From: Bacillota bacterium
Lineage (GTDB): Bacteria > Bacillota > Thermosediminibacteria > Thermosediminibacterales > Thermosediminibacteraceae
Assembly (NCBI GenBank): GCA_003242255.1
Contig: QGUT01000076.1
Span: 1-7,213 of the forward strand
DNA length: 7,213 nucleotides
Direction: 5' to 3'
The notes beneath the pieces are model-generated. The model saw only the letters and a list, made by a program, of their open reading frames with translations. It was not told the DNA's origin and searched no databases. This document shows, in pieces, positions 1-6,265 of this stretch; position 1 is the stretch's first letter; each line of letters starts with the position of its first letter. The translations under genes and the position numbers were made by a program.

Positions 1-927
1 GAAGTAGGTTACTTCGTGCTACATTTCGGTGCAGCTTTGGAAAGGCTAAAGAGTAAGGATATCGCAAAACCTAAAATTTTGGTAGTCTGCGGGACAGGAA
101 TAGGCACGGCAAAGCTTTTGTCGTCGAGATTGCAATCTATCTTCGATATAGACATTGTCGACGCTGTCTCCTACAGACAGGCGAAGGAAGTTATAAAAGA
201 AAAAAAGGTCGATTTGATAGTGTCCAGTATTCCAGTGCGAGAAGAAGATGTAAATGTCAGGGTGGTAGTTGTGAATCCTTTGTTAAAAGAAAGGGATATC
301 CGACGGCTGGAAAATTATATTACGAAGGTCAAACGAAAATACGATGAGGCAAATAAAGTTGAAGAAATAATGAAGGCGGTTGAAAAATACGCGGATATAA
401 GGGAAAGAGAAAAACTAAAAGAAGAATTAATGAGATTATTTGAAATACCGAGTATTCACAGCTGCAAGAGAGGAGATGTTCAGCCTGTGTTAAAAGATGT
501 GTTGGTGGAGGATACGATTAAACTCAACGTAGAGGCAAAGGATTGGGAAGAAGCTATAAGGATAGGGGGTGAGCTCCTTGTAAAAAAAGGATATGCAATA
601 CCGAGTTATATAGAGGCTATGATCAATAATGTAAAAAAGACCGGACCTTATATAGTAATAGCACCTGGTATAGCCATGCCCCATGCAAGACCTGAGGAAG
701 GTGCTAAAAGGGTAGGTATGAGCCTCATTACCCTTAAAAATCCGGTTAATTTTGGAAATAAGGATAATGACCCTGTAAAAATAGTGGTCTGTCTTTGTGC
801 GGTTGACCATTCGTCGCACCTGAAGGCCTTAGCAGAACTGGTGCAGCTTTTGGGAGATAAAGAAAAGGTTAAAAAGATATCAGAAGCTAAGGAAGTAAAA
901 GAAGTTATTAGTCTGATAAGCCAATAA
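1..927 (+). CDS. PRD-type PTS-controlled transcriptional regulator, C-terminal part (PRD tail, EIIB-like, UlaC-like EIIA); 5' end outside window
   Basis: The frame is open from base 1 to the TAA at 925-927 (308 residues), so the N terminus lies upstream; the GTG at 16 is inside the gene, not its start. Residues 1-15 carry LHFGAALER, the usual end of a second PRD domain of BglG/MtlR/LicR-type activators. An EIIB-like domain follows (about 22-108), with CGTGIG holding the phosphorylatable Cys30 (codon 88-90). The last domain (about 163-308) is a type-2 EIIA with APGIAMPHARPEEG; His228 (codon 682-684) is the expected phospho-site, and HSSH adds two further histidines. From memory this domain is very close to E. 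coli UlaC. Known family role: PTS phosphorylation of the PRD, EIIB and EIIA domains sets activity, so the operon is switched on by sugar transport. The transporter gene starts 23 bases downstream. The DNA-binding part is not visible, so activator versus antiterminator cannot be decided. Confidence 0.9.
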   Translation, partial: EVGYFVLHFGAALERLKSKDIAKPKILVVCGTGIGTAKLLSSRLQSIFDIDIVDAVSYRQAKEVIKEKKVDLIVSSIPVREEDVNVRVVVVNPLLKERDIRRLENYITKVKRKYDEANKVEEIMKAVEKYADIREREKLKEELMRLFEIPSIHSCKRGDVQPVLKDVLVEDTIKLNVEAKDWEEAIRIGGELLVKKGYAIPSYIEAMINNVKKTGPYIVIAPGIAMPHARPEEGAKRVGMSLITLKNPVNFGNKDNDPVKIVVCLCAVDHSSHLKALAELVQLLGDKEKVKKISEAKEVKEVISLISQ

Positions 928-950
928 TAAAATATAGGGGGTAGATTTTA

Positions 951-2225
951 ATGGCACTTATTGATTTTTTGGTTAAAAATATTTTTAACCAGGTATCAGT
1001 TTTAATAGGTTTAGTAACCTTAATCGGACTTCTTTTACAGAAGAAAAGCTTTGAAGAAACGATTTCTGGCACCATAAAGGCGATGGTTGGCATACTGATA
1101 ATGATTGCCGGAACGGACGTCTTTATAGCCGGCCTTACATCTTTTCAAACTATAGTATCTTCGGCATTTAAAATTGCACCGCCCGTTGCTAACAATACTT
1201 TGCAGGACTTCACGAGTAAATTTGGCAGCACTGCGGTTTCTATAATGGCTTTGGGATTTTTAATTCATCTTATAATAGTAAGAGTGTTCAACACTAAGTT
1301 CGTATATCTTACGGGACATTTGATGTGGTGGATTTCTCTCGTCATTACCGCAAGTTTGCTGGAGGTATTTCCCGATATCAATCAGGGGACTTTAATACTG
1401 GTAGGGGCGATTTTGATAGCTCTTTACTTTACTTTTCAACCGGTTTACGTGCATAGATACATGAAAAAAGTGACGAATGGCGATGAAATAGGATACGGCC
1501 ATACTTCTTCTATCGCGGCTTACCTGGCAGGACGTTTTGGGCATCTTTTTGGAAAACCCGAGGAGAGCACAGAAAAAATAAAAATACCGAAGAAAATCGA
1601 GTTTATGAAGGATATAACTGTTGGAACCGCGTTTATAATTACGATTATAATGTTGGTTGCCAGCTTCTTTGCCGAAAAGGCCGTAGTTTCCAAACAGGCC
1701 GGGGATCTAAACTTTGTAGTGTGGTCCGTGATACAGGGCTTTAGATTTGCAGCGGGTATAACGATTTTGCTCTACGGCGTGAGACTATTTCTTGCGGAAA
1801 TTGTTCCCGCTTTTAGAGGAATTTCTCAAAAACTCATTCCCGGTGGCAAGCCGGCCCTGGACGTTCCGGTGGTATTTCCCTATGCACCAACAGCTGTTTT
1901 GATTGGATTCATCAGCTCTATGGTTGTGTTCTTGATTTTCATGGTTATATTCGGCTTGACAGGTTTTGCCACTATAGTGCCATCGATGATAATGCTATTT
2001 TTCCCGGCGGCCGGTGCTGCGGTTTTTGGAAACGCGGTTGGCGGCTGGAAGGGAGCCGTATTGGGCGGAGCGATAAACGGGCTGTTTTTGGCCTTCGGTC
2101 AAGCGCTGACATGGCCCATGCTCAGCAATACTGCTCCCGAGCTTGCGGTTCTCGCAGACCCCGACTGGTATATAATAACATGGATAATAATAGGAGCTGG
2201 CAAATTGATTGGATCTATATTCTAA
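951..2225 (+). CDS. ulaA: PTS EIIC permease, ascorbate (UlaA/SgaT) family
   Basis: This 424-residue, very hydrophobic membrane protein is the sugar channel of a PTS transporter. It starts at ATG 951, eight bases after AGGGGGT (936-942). Family marks I recognise against E. coli UlaA (465 residues, recalled) are LTGHLMW near residue 120, GHTSSIAAYLAGRFG near 183, FGKPEES near 200, FLAEIVPAFRGISQKLIPG near 280-298, and an Asp at 304 matching E. coli Asp314. About ten hydrophobic segments are visible, for example 13-30, 44-62, 97-113, 125-140, 146-163, 223-241, 262-284, 312-340 and 365-385. E. coli Gln139 and Gln195 align with Trp127 and Thr185, so the transported sugar may differ from L-ascorbate. 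It lies between the regulator and the EIIB gene. Family assignment is firm; the symbol describes the family, not a proven substrate. Confidence 0.9.
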   Translation: MALIDFLVKNIFNQVSVLIGLVTLIGLLLQKKSFEETISGTIKAMVGILIMIAGTDVFIAGLTSFQTIVSSAFKIAPPVANNTLQDFTSKFGSTAVSIMALGFLIHLIIVRVFNTKFVYLTGHLMWWISLVITASLLEVFPDINQGTLILVGAILIALYFTFQPVYVHRYMKKVTNGDEIGYGHTSSIAAYLAGRFGHLFGKPEESTEKIKIPKKIEFMKDITVGTAFIITIIMLVASFFAEKAVVSKQAGDLNFVVWSVIQGFRFAAGITILLYGVRLFLAEIVPAFRGISQKLIPGGKPALDVPVVFPYAPTAVLIGFISSMVVFLIFMVIFGLTGFATIVPSMIMLFFPAAGAAVFGNAVGGWKGAVLGGAINGLFLAFGQALTWPMLSNTAPELAVLADPDWYIITWIIIGAGKLIGSIF

Positions 2226-2243
2226 CATAATTCTATTCTAACA
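2218..2243 (+). repeat. 10-base direct repeat across the ulaA stop and ulaB leader
   Basis: TATTCTAACA occurs at 2218-2227 and again at 2234-2243. The first copy contains the ulaA stop codon (TAA, 2223-2225); the second leads straight into the ulaB AGGAGG. The 16-base offset is not a multiple of three. It is probably a small local duplication in the leader. Confidence 0.6.
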
Positions 2244-2244
2244 C

Positions 2245-2250
2245 AGGAGG
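2245..2250 (+). promoter_or_regulatory. Ribosome binding site of ulaB
   Basis: A perfect AGGAGG lies 6 bases from TTG 2257 and 9 bases from ATG 2260. It does not separate the two start choices, which differ by one residue. Confidence 0.8.
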
Positions 2251-2259
2251 TTTTTATTG

Positions 2260-2553
2260 ATGAGCGAGAAGATAAAAATCGTAGCAGCCTGCGGTGTAGG
2301 GATGGGGAGCAGTTTAATATTAAAAATGACGATAGAAGATATTATGAGGGAATTGGGTATAAACGCGTCGGTAGAACACGCGGATATAGGGAGTGTAAAG
2401 AGTGCAAATCCTGACATAGTGGTGGTTCAGACCTTCCACGAAGAAAAGGTCAAGGATGCCGCAAAGGTCGTGGTTGCCATCGATGATTTTTTCAATAAAG
2501 AAAAGCTGAAGGAAAAACTCATCGCTGCGGTAAACGCATTGAAAGGAATGTAA
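2260..2553 (+). CDS. ulaB: PTS EIIB subunit, ascorbate (UlaB/SgaB) family
   Basis: A small soluble cytoplasmic protein (97 residues from ATG 2260) that passes phosphate from EIIA to the sugar bound by the EIIC. The N-terminal beta strand IKIVAACGVGMGSS leads into the P-loop-like turn; Cys11 is the expected phosphocysteine, and the CGxGxGSS pattern is typical of the lactose/galactitol/ascorbate EIIB group. Length matches E. coli UlaB (about 100). A TTG at 2257 directly precedes the ATG and could also start translation; AGGAGG at 2245-2250 is 6 bases from the TTG and 9 from the ATG, so both are feasible and ATG is preferred. It follows the EIIC gene by 34 bases and precedes the SIS gene by 17. 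Together with the EIIC it forms a split IIB-IIC transporter that still needs an EIIA. Confidence 0.92.
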   Translation: MSEKIKIVAACGVGMGSSLILKMTIEDIMRELGINASVEHADIGSVKSANPDIVVVQTFHEEKVKDAAKVVVAIDDFFNKEKLKEKLIAAVNALKGM

Positions 2554-2558
2554 ATGCG

Positions 2559-2563
2559 GGAGG
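2559..2563 (+). promoter_or_regulatory. Ribosome binding site deciding the TTG start of the SIS gene
   Basis: GGAGG sits 7 bases before TTG 2571. The ATG at 2554 is in another frame and meets a stop after 11 codons, so this site supports the TTG as the true start. Confidence 0.75.
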
Positions 2564-2570
2564 CGGTAAT

Positions 2571-3311
2571 TTGCTGTATAGCTACCTAGATGAGGTCACA
2601 AAAAGGATAGAGAAAATCAGAACAACTCAGGTTGAAAATATAAAAAAAGCAGCGGAATTAATAGCCGATTCGCTAAAAAAAGAGGACAGCGTTTTTCACG
2701 TATTCGGCTGCGGCCATTCGCACATGGCCGCAGAGGAACTCTTTTATCGAGCCGGAGGCCTCGCTTGCGTAAATCCCATATTGTCGGCAGAATTGATGCT
2801 CCATGAAGGAGCTCTGAAAAGTTCTCATTATGAAAGGAAAGAAGATATCATAAGTTTAATTTTTGACAGGTATGATATGAGAGAAGGTGAATGCATCATC
2901 ATAGTATCCCACTCGGGGAGAAACGGTACCCCGGTAGAAGCGGCTTATGAAGCAAAAAGAAGGGGCTTAAAAGTTATTGCGGTTACTTCAAGGGAATATA
3001 AAGGGAAAACATCCTCCAGGCATTCTTCAGGGAATTTTCTAGAAGATGTGGCTGACGTAGTAATAGACAACTGTGGGAACTACGGAGATGCATCGCTGAA
3101 AATAGAAAAAGAGGGCTTTAACACTTCCTTTGCTCCGCTTTCGACCGTGCTTAATACGGTAATACTCAATATGTTGGTTGCAGAAATAATATCAATAATG
3201 CTTGAAAAAGGGAAAGTTCCTCCCGTTTTTATCAGTGGAAACGTCGATGATGCAGAAGAACACAATTTAAAATTGGTAGAAAGATATAGAAAAAGAGTGA
3301 AACATCTATAG
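2571..3311 (+). CDS. SIS-domain protein, UPF0309-like; probable sugar-phosphate isomerase or binding protein
   Basis: A 246-residue soluble protein with a sugar isomerase (SIS) fold, as in the SIS_2/UPF0309 proteins that include uncharacterised phosphoheptose-isomerase relatives. Visible marks are VFGCGHSHMAAEE at 44-56 (phosphosugar-binding loop), IIVSHSGRNGTPVEAA at 110-125 (the second SIS motif with the serine-rich turn), VIAVTS at 135-140, and LSTVLNT at 190-196. A helical N terminus (1-38) precedes the core, as is usual in this group. The start is TTG 2571: GGAGG at 2559-2563 lies 7 bases upstream, and no in-frame ATG sits near the beginning. It is the last gene of the PTS operon, 17 bases after ulaB, so it most likely acts on the imported sugar phosphate. 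The exact substrate and reaction cannot be read from the sequence; a regulatory sugar-binding role is possible. Confidence 0.8.
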   Translation: MLYSYLDEVTKRIEKIRTTQVENIKKAAELIADSLKKEDSVFHVFGCGHSHMAAEELFYRAGGLACVNPILSAELMLHEGALKSSHYERKEDIISLIFDRYDMREGECIIIVSHSGRNGTPVEAAYEAKRRGLKVIAVTSREYKGKTSSRHSSGNFLEDVADVVIDNCGNYGDASLKIEKEGFNTSFAPLSTVLNTVILNMLVAEIISIMLEKGKVPPVFISGNVDDAEEHNLKLVERYRKRVKHL

Positions 3312-3314
3312 TTT

Positions 3315-3338
3315 ACGGGCTTATATGCCCGTTTTTTT
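3315..3338 (+). terminator. Intrinsic terminator of the PTS operon
   Basis: ACGGGC (3315-3320) and GCCCGT (3327-3332) form a perfect 6-base-pair stem around the loop TTATAT, followed by a run of T to 3338. It begins 3 bases after the SIS stop codon and closes the plus-strand operon. Confidence 0.9.
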
Positions 3339-3340
3339 AT

Positions 3341-3381
3341 AAAAAAAGTGACGCCAACCCATAAAAAAGCGATTGACGTCA
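3341..3381 (-). terminator. Intrinsic terminator of the fumarase-malic enzyme operon
   Basis: Read on the minus strand, TGACGTCAA (3381-3373) and TTGGCGTCA (3357-3349) form a 9-base-pair stem with one G-U pair and a 15-base loop. One C and then seven T (3347-3341) follow. It lies 40 bases beyond the malic enzyme stop and stands back to back with the PTS terminator. Confidence 0.85.
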
Positions 3382-3421
3382 TTTCTAAAAAATGAAATCT
3401 AAGGATTAGTAGCGATTTTTG

Positions 3422-4669
3422 TTATTTATTGAAATAGGAATTTGCTTTCTTTACCAGTTCTACCGTTCTCTTTTCGATTTCGGCGGGATCTACGGTTTTC
3501 CTCGCGATGTTGCACTCCATGGCGGCAACTGCCACGGCTTTTGCGACGGTTGGTGCTACTCTGGGATCAAAGGGCTTGGGAATTATGTAGTCTTCCTTCA
3601 GCTCGCTGTAGGGGATTATATCGGCTAGGGCATACGCCGCGGCTAGCTTCATCTTGTCGTTTATATCTGAGGCCATAACGTCGAGGGCGCCTCGGAACAC
3701 GCCGGGGAAGGCGAGGACGTTGTTTATCTGGTTGGGGTAGTCGGACCTGCCGGTGCCCACGATTCTCGCACCGGCTTCAAAGGCGTCTTTAGGATATATT
3801 TCGGGGACGGGGTTTGCCAGGGCGAAGATTATGGGATCTTTTTTCATGCTTCTTACCATTTCCTGGCTTACAGCGTGGGCAGCGGATACTCCTATGAATA
3901 CGTCGGCATCTACGAGAGCATCGGCAAGCTTGCCGGTCCTTTTTTCTTTATTGGTCACTTTGGCTATCTCTTCTTTGGCCCAGTTCATGCCCTCTTTTCT
4001 GCCGTCGTAAATTATTCCTTCCCGGTCGCAGAGGATGATGTCCTTTGCGCCGGCAGCCAATAAGATTTTCGCTATGGCTATCCCAGCTGCGCCGGCGCCG
4101 TTGATGACCGCCGTAATATCGCCGATGTCTTTCTTCACCAGTTTCAGGGCGTTCAAAAGGGCCGCCAAAGTGGTGATGGCTGTGCCGTGCTGGTCGTCGT
4201 GAAATACGGGAATGGAAAGGGCTTCCTTCAGGCGGTTTTCTATTTCGAAACAGGCGGGAGCTGCTATGTCTTCCAGGTTGATGCCCCCGAAGGCTGGTTC
4301 GATGAGCCGGACGGTTTCGACGATGGTGTCGGTATCGGTAGAATCTATTAAGATTGGGAATGCGTCAACGCCGGCGAAGCATTTAAAAAGGACGGCCTTC
4401 CCCTCCATGACCGGCAGAGCAGCTTTAGCCCCGATGTTTCCGAGGCCCAGCACCGCCGTTCCGTTGGTGACCACCGCTACCGTGTTGCCCTTAGCGGTGT
4501 AGTCGTATATCTTTTGAGGGTCTTGAGCGATTTCCTTGCAGGGCTCGGCCACTCCCGGCGTATAGGCCAGGCTCAGATCTTCTCTGGATCGGACGGGCAC
4601 CTTGCTCGTGACTTCTATTTTCCCGTGGTTTTCATAATGAAGTTTTAAAGCGTCTTCTCTCAACGACAT
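3422..4669 (-). CDS. Malic enzyme (malate dehydrogenase, oxaloacetate-decarboxylating)
   Basis: A 415-residue cytoplasmic enzyme of the short bacterial/archaeal malic enzyme type; it oxidises and decarboxylates L-malate to pyruvate and CO2 while reducing NAD(P)+. The N-terminal domain has YTPGVAEPC with the catalytic Tyr36, VLGLGNIGAKAALPVMEGKAV with the catalytic Lys near 91, and acidic metal-binding positions in LEDIAAP (132-138) and FHDDQHGTA (156-164). The NAD-binding Rossmann domain has GAGAAG at 191-196 and an acidic end of strand two in CDREG (214-218), which fits NAD better than NADP. Later marks are ALANPVPE (283-290) and GTGRSDYPNQ (305-314). The start at ATG 4669 has AAGGAGG 7 bases upstream, and the gene begins 19 bases after the fumarase beta stop. 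Downstream of fumarase it completes a fumarate-to-pyruvate route. Cofactor choice is an inference. Confidence 0.95.
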   Translation of the reverse strand: MSLREDALKLHYENHGKIEVTSKVPVRSREDLSLAYTPGVAEPCKEIAQDPQKIYDYTAKGNTVAVVTNGTAVLGLGNIGAKAALPVMEGKAVLFKCFAGVDAFPILIDSTDTDTIVETVRLIEPAFGGINLEDIAAPACFEIENRLKEALSIPVFHDDQHGTAITTLAALLNALKLVKKDIGDITAVINGAGAAGIAIAKILLAAGAKDIILCDREGIIYDGRKEGMNWAKEEIAKVTNKEKRTGKLADALVDADVFIGVSAAHAVSQEMVRSMKKDPIIFALANPVPEIYPKDAFEAGARIVGTGRSDYPNQINNVLAFPGVFRGALDVMASDINDKMKLAAAYALADIIPYSELKEDYIIPKPFDPRVAPTVAKAVAVAAMECNIARKTVDPAEIEKRTVELVKKANSYFNK

Positions 4670-4688
4670 TTTGCTGCCTCCTTAAATC

Positions 4689-5240
4689 TCATATTTCCCT
4701 GTACTTTTCTACACCGATTTTGTACAGGTCATTCCCATCTTTGTCTATAACGACGATGGCGGGGAAATTTTCCACCTTAAATCGGTATACGGCCTCGGGC
4801 CCCAATTCTTCGAAAGCGACGATTTTGGATTCTTTTATGGAGTCGGCGAGGAGCGCTCCCGCGCCGCCTATCGCGCCGAAATAGACTGCACCGTACTTTA
4901 CTATGGCGTCGACCACTTCTTTTGACCTTTCGCCTTTGCCGATCATGCCTTTCAGCCCGCTTTCCAGGAGGAGAGGAGTGTAAAGGTCCATCCTGCCGCT
5001 GGTGGTGGGTCCGGCGGAGCCTATAGCCCTTCCCGGCTTTGCCGGGCACGGCCCGACGTAGTAGATTATCTGCCCTTCAAGCTCTATCGGGAGCTCTTCG
5101 CCTCTTTTTATCATCTCGAAAAGCAGCCTGTGGGCGGCGTCCCTGGCCGAGTAAATCACGCCGCTTATCAGCACTTTATCTCCGGCCCGCAGGGAATTTA
5201 TCGCTTCTCGCGTCAGGGGAGTCGTTATGGGCTTTATCAT
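4689..5240 (-). CDS. fumB: Class I fumarate hydratase, beta subunit
   Basis: This 183-residue protein is the C-terminal (beta) half of an iron-sulfur hydro-lyase; with the alpha subunit it hydrates fumarate to L-malate. Residue numbers here count from the ATG. Family marks are SGVIYSARDAAH (26-37), YYVGPCPAKPG (60-70), the substrate-binding GPTTSGRMD (77-85), GAIGGAGALLADS (122-134) and ELGPEAVYRFKVENFPA (145-161). The length fits the two-subunit form, unlike the fused fumarase of E. coli. TTAAGGAG (5258-5251) lies 10 bases from ATG 5240 and 7 from an adjoining in-frame TTG at 5243, so the TTG may be the real start, adding one residue. It begins about 20 bases after the alpha stop. L-tartrate dehydratase beta belongs to the same family, but the neighbouring malic enzyme favours fumarase. 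The symbol indicates the beta subunit, not the E. coli FumB isozyme. Confidence 0.9.
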   Translation of the reverse strand: MIKPITTPLTREAINSLRAGDKVLISGVIYSARDAAHRLLFEMIKRGEELPIELEGQIIYYVGPCPAKPGRAIGSAGPTTSGRMDLYTPLLLESGLKGMIGKGERSKEVVDAIVKYGAVYFGAIGGAGALLADSIKESKIVAFEELGPEAVYRFKVENFPAIVVIDKDGNDLYKIGVEKYREI

Positions 5241-5260
5241 CAATTATCAGCTCCTTAAGA

Positions 5261-6106
5261 TTATAATTCAATTTCTCTGTGCCTTGCCGCGTGGCACTGG
5301 ATGTTTACGGCCACTGGAAGGCTGGCTATGTGGGCCGGGAAGGTCTCAATGTTGACGGCGAGGGCGGTGGTCCTGCCTCCGAAGCCCTGGGGGCCTATTC
5401 CCAGTTTGTTCACCTGCTCCAGCAGTTCCTCTTCGAGCTTTGCTATTTCGGGCATGGGGTGGTGCTGGCCGATGGGGCGGAGGAGCGCCTTCTTCGCAAT
5501 TAGTGCTGCCACCTCCATGGTCCCGCCGATACCTACCCCCACGATTATGGGAGGGCACGGGTTGGGCCCGGCCTGCCTTACCGTTTCGATCACGAATTTT
5601 TTTATGCCCTCCGCTCCGTCGGAGGGTTTTAGCATCCTGAGGGCGCTCATGTTTTCACTGCCGCCGCCTTTCGGGGCAAAGGTTATGCGGATTTTGTCGC
5701 CCGGAACCATTTCGAGGTGTATTATGGCCGGAGTGTTGTCTCCCGTGTTCTTCCTGTGGATGAGCGGGTCGTCTACGATGGATTTTCTAAGATAGCCCTT
5801 TTTATAACCCCGGCGGACTCCTTCGTTGATTGCTTCGTTGAAATCGCCTCCGGTAATCCTCACATCTTGGCCGAGCTCTACGAAAAATACCGCAAATCCC
5901 GTGTCCTGGCATATGGCCAGGTCCTTTTCCTCGGCTATACGGTAGTTTTTTACGATGTCGCTCAATATTTCCCTGCCCAGGGGAGAAATTTCTTTTTCGA
6001 CGGCTTCGTTCAGAGCGACCTTTACGTCCTCGGGGAGTTTACCGTTGGCTTCCACGCACAGCTTCTCGACGGCTGCGGTGATCTCGTCCACGTGGATTTC
6101 CCGCAT
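5261..6106 (-). CDS. fumA: Class I fumarate hydratase, alpha subunit ([4Fe-4S])
   Basis: This 281-residue protein is the N-terminal (alpha) half of the oxygen-sensitive class I fumarase and carries the iron-sulfur cluster. Three cysteines stand in the family's conserved contexts: Cys66 in AICQDTG, Cys184 in PNPCPP and Cys271 in IQCHAARH. Other marks are RKNTGDNTPA (118-127), FAPKGGGSEN (143-152) and GVGIGGTMEVAA (190-201). The length matches the stand-alone alpha subunit (about 280). The start at ATG 6106 has AAGGGGG seven bases upstream. It is the first gene of a three-gene minus-strand operon, with the beta subunit about 20 bases downstream and malic enzyme next. Tartrate dehydratase alpha is the main alternative. 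The symbol indicates the alpha subunit of a two-gene fumarase, not the E. coli FumA isozyme. Such enzymes are common in strict anaerobes. Confidence 0.93.
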   Translation of the reverse strand: MREIHVDEITAAVEKLCVEANGKLPEDVKVALNEAVEKEISPLGREILSDIVKNYRIAEEKDLAICQDTGFAVFFVELGQDVRITGGDFNEAINEGVRRGYKKGYLRKSIVDDPLIHRKNTGDNTPAIIHLEMVPGDKIRITFAPKGGGSENMSALRMLKPSDGAEGIKKFVIETVRQAGPNPCPPIIVGVGIGGTMEVAALIAKKALLRPIGQHHPMPEIAKLEEELLEQVNKLGIGPQGFGGRTTALAVNIETFPAHIASLPVAVNIQCHAARHREIEL

Positions 6107-6139
6107 GGAGTCGCCCCCTTTCTAGTTGCTTTCCTTTAT

Positions 6140-6168
6140 ATTATAAATTCTCGTCCTCGCTAAATAAA
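6140..6168 (-). promoter_or_regulatory. Candidate sigma-A promoter of the fumarase operon
   Basis: On the minus strand a perfect TATAAT (6145-6140) lies about 34 bases before the fumA start codon. A poor -35 match, TTTATT (6168-6163), sits 17 bases further upstream. The spacing allows a short leader of about 27 bases. The weak -35 suggests either an activator-dependent promoter or a chance match in AT-rich DNA. Confidence 0.45.
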
Positions 6169-6238
6169 CGGGGAAATATATGTGTTTTTCGAAATAAAGT
6201 AATTCATAAAGAAAAAGAGGTGTATAACCAGGTTTTAC

Positions 6239-6265
6239 AAAAATTTGAGCCGAAATTGCTGATAT
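6239..6265 (+). promoter_or_regulatory. Candidate sigma-28 (SigD-like) flagellar promoter
   Basis: GCTGATAT (6258-6265) matches 7 of 8 bases of the sigma-28 -10 element GCCGATAT known from Bacillus. AAAA (6239-6242), exactly 15 bases upstream, matches 3 of 4 bases of the TAAA element. It lies about 68 bases before flaG, a late flagellar gene of the kind often under this sigma factor. It overlaps a terminator-like hairpin, so the two readings compete. Confidence 0.4.

Noticed and set aside
490..819. 109-codon open frame on the minus strand
   Set aside because: It is a shadow of the EIIA domain of the regulator; the composition is odd and no domain is visible.
16..927. GTG at 16 as the start of a small EIIB-EIIA protein
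   Set aside because: The frame stays open to base 1 and the residues on both sides form a PRD-domain end; no ribosome site precedes the GTG.
3080..3382. 100-codon open frame on the minus strand
   Set aside because: It overlaps the SIS gene in antisense and crosses both terminators, so it is not a plausible gene.
3381..3398. Small inverted repeat ATTTC...GAAAT
   Set aside because: It is only five AT-rich pairs and is easily due to chance; the stronger terminator next to it explains the region.
4212..4502. 96-codon open frame on the plus strand
   Set aside because: It is antisense to the catalytic part of malic enzyme and has no domain of its own.
5301..5795. 164-codon open frame on the plus strand
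   Set aside because: It lies wholly antisense to fumarase alpha, whose motifs and three cluster cysteines are clear. The GC-rich gene leaves long open frames on the other strand; the predicted protein is Pro/Ser-rich with no recognisable domain.
5717..6163. 148-codon open frame on the plus strand
   Set aside because: It is antisense to the N-terminal half of fumarase alpha, with no ribosome site and no family resemblance.
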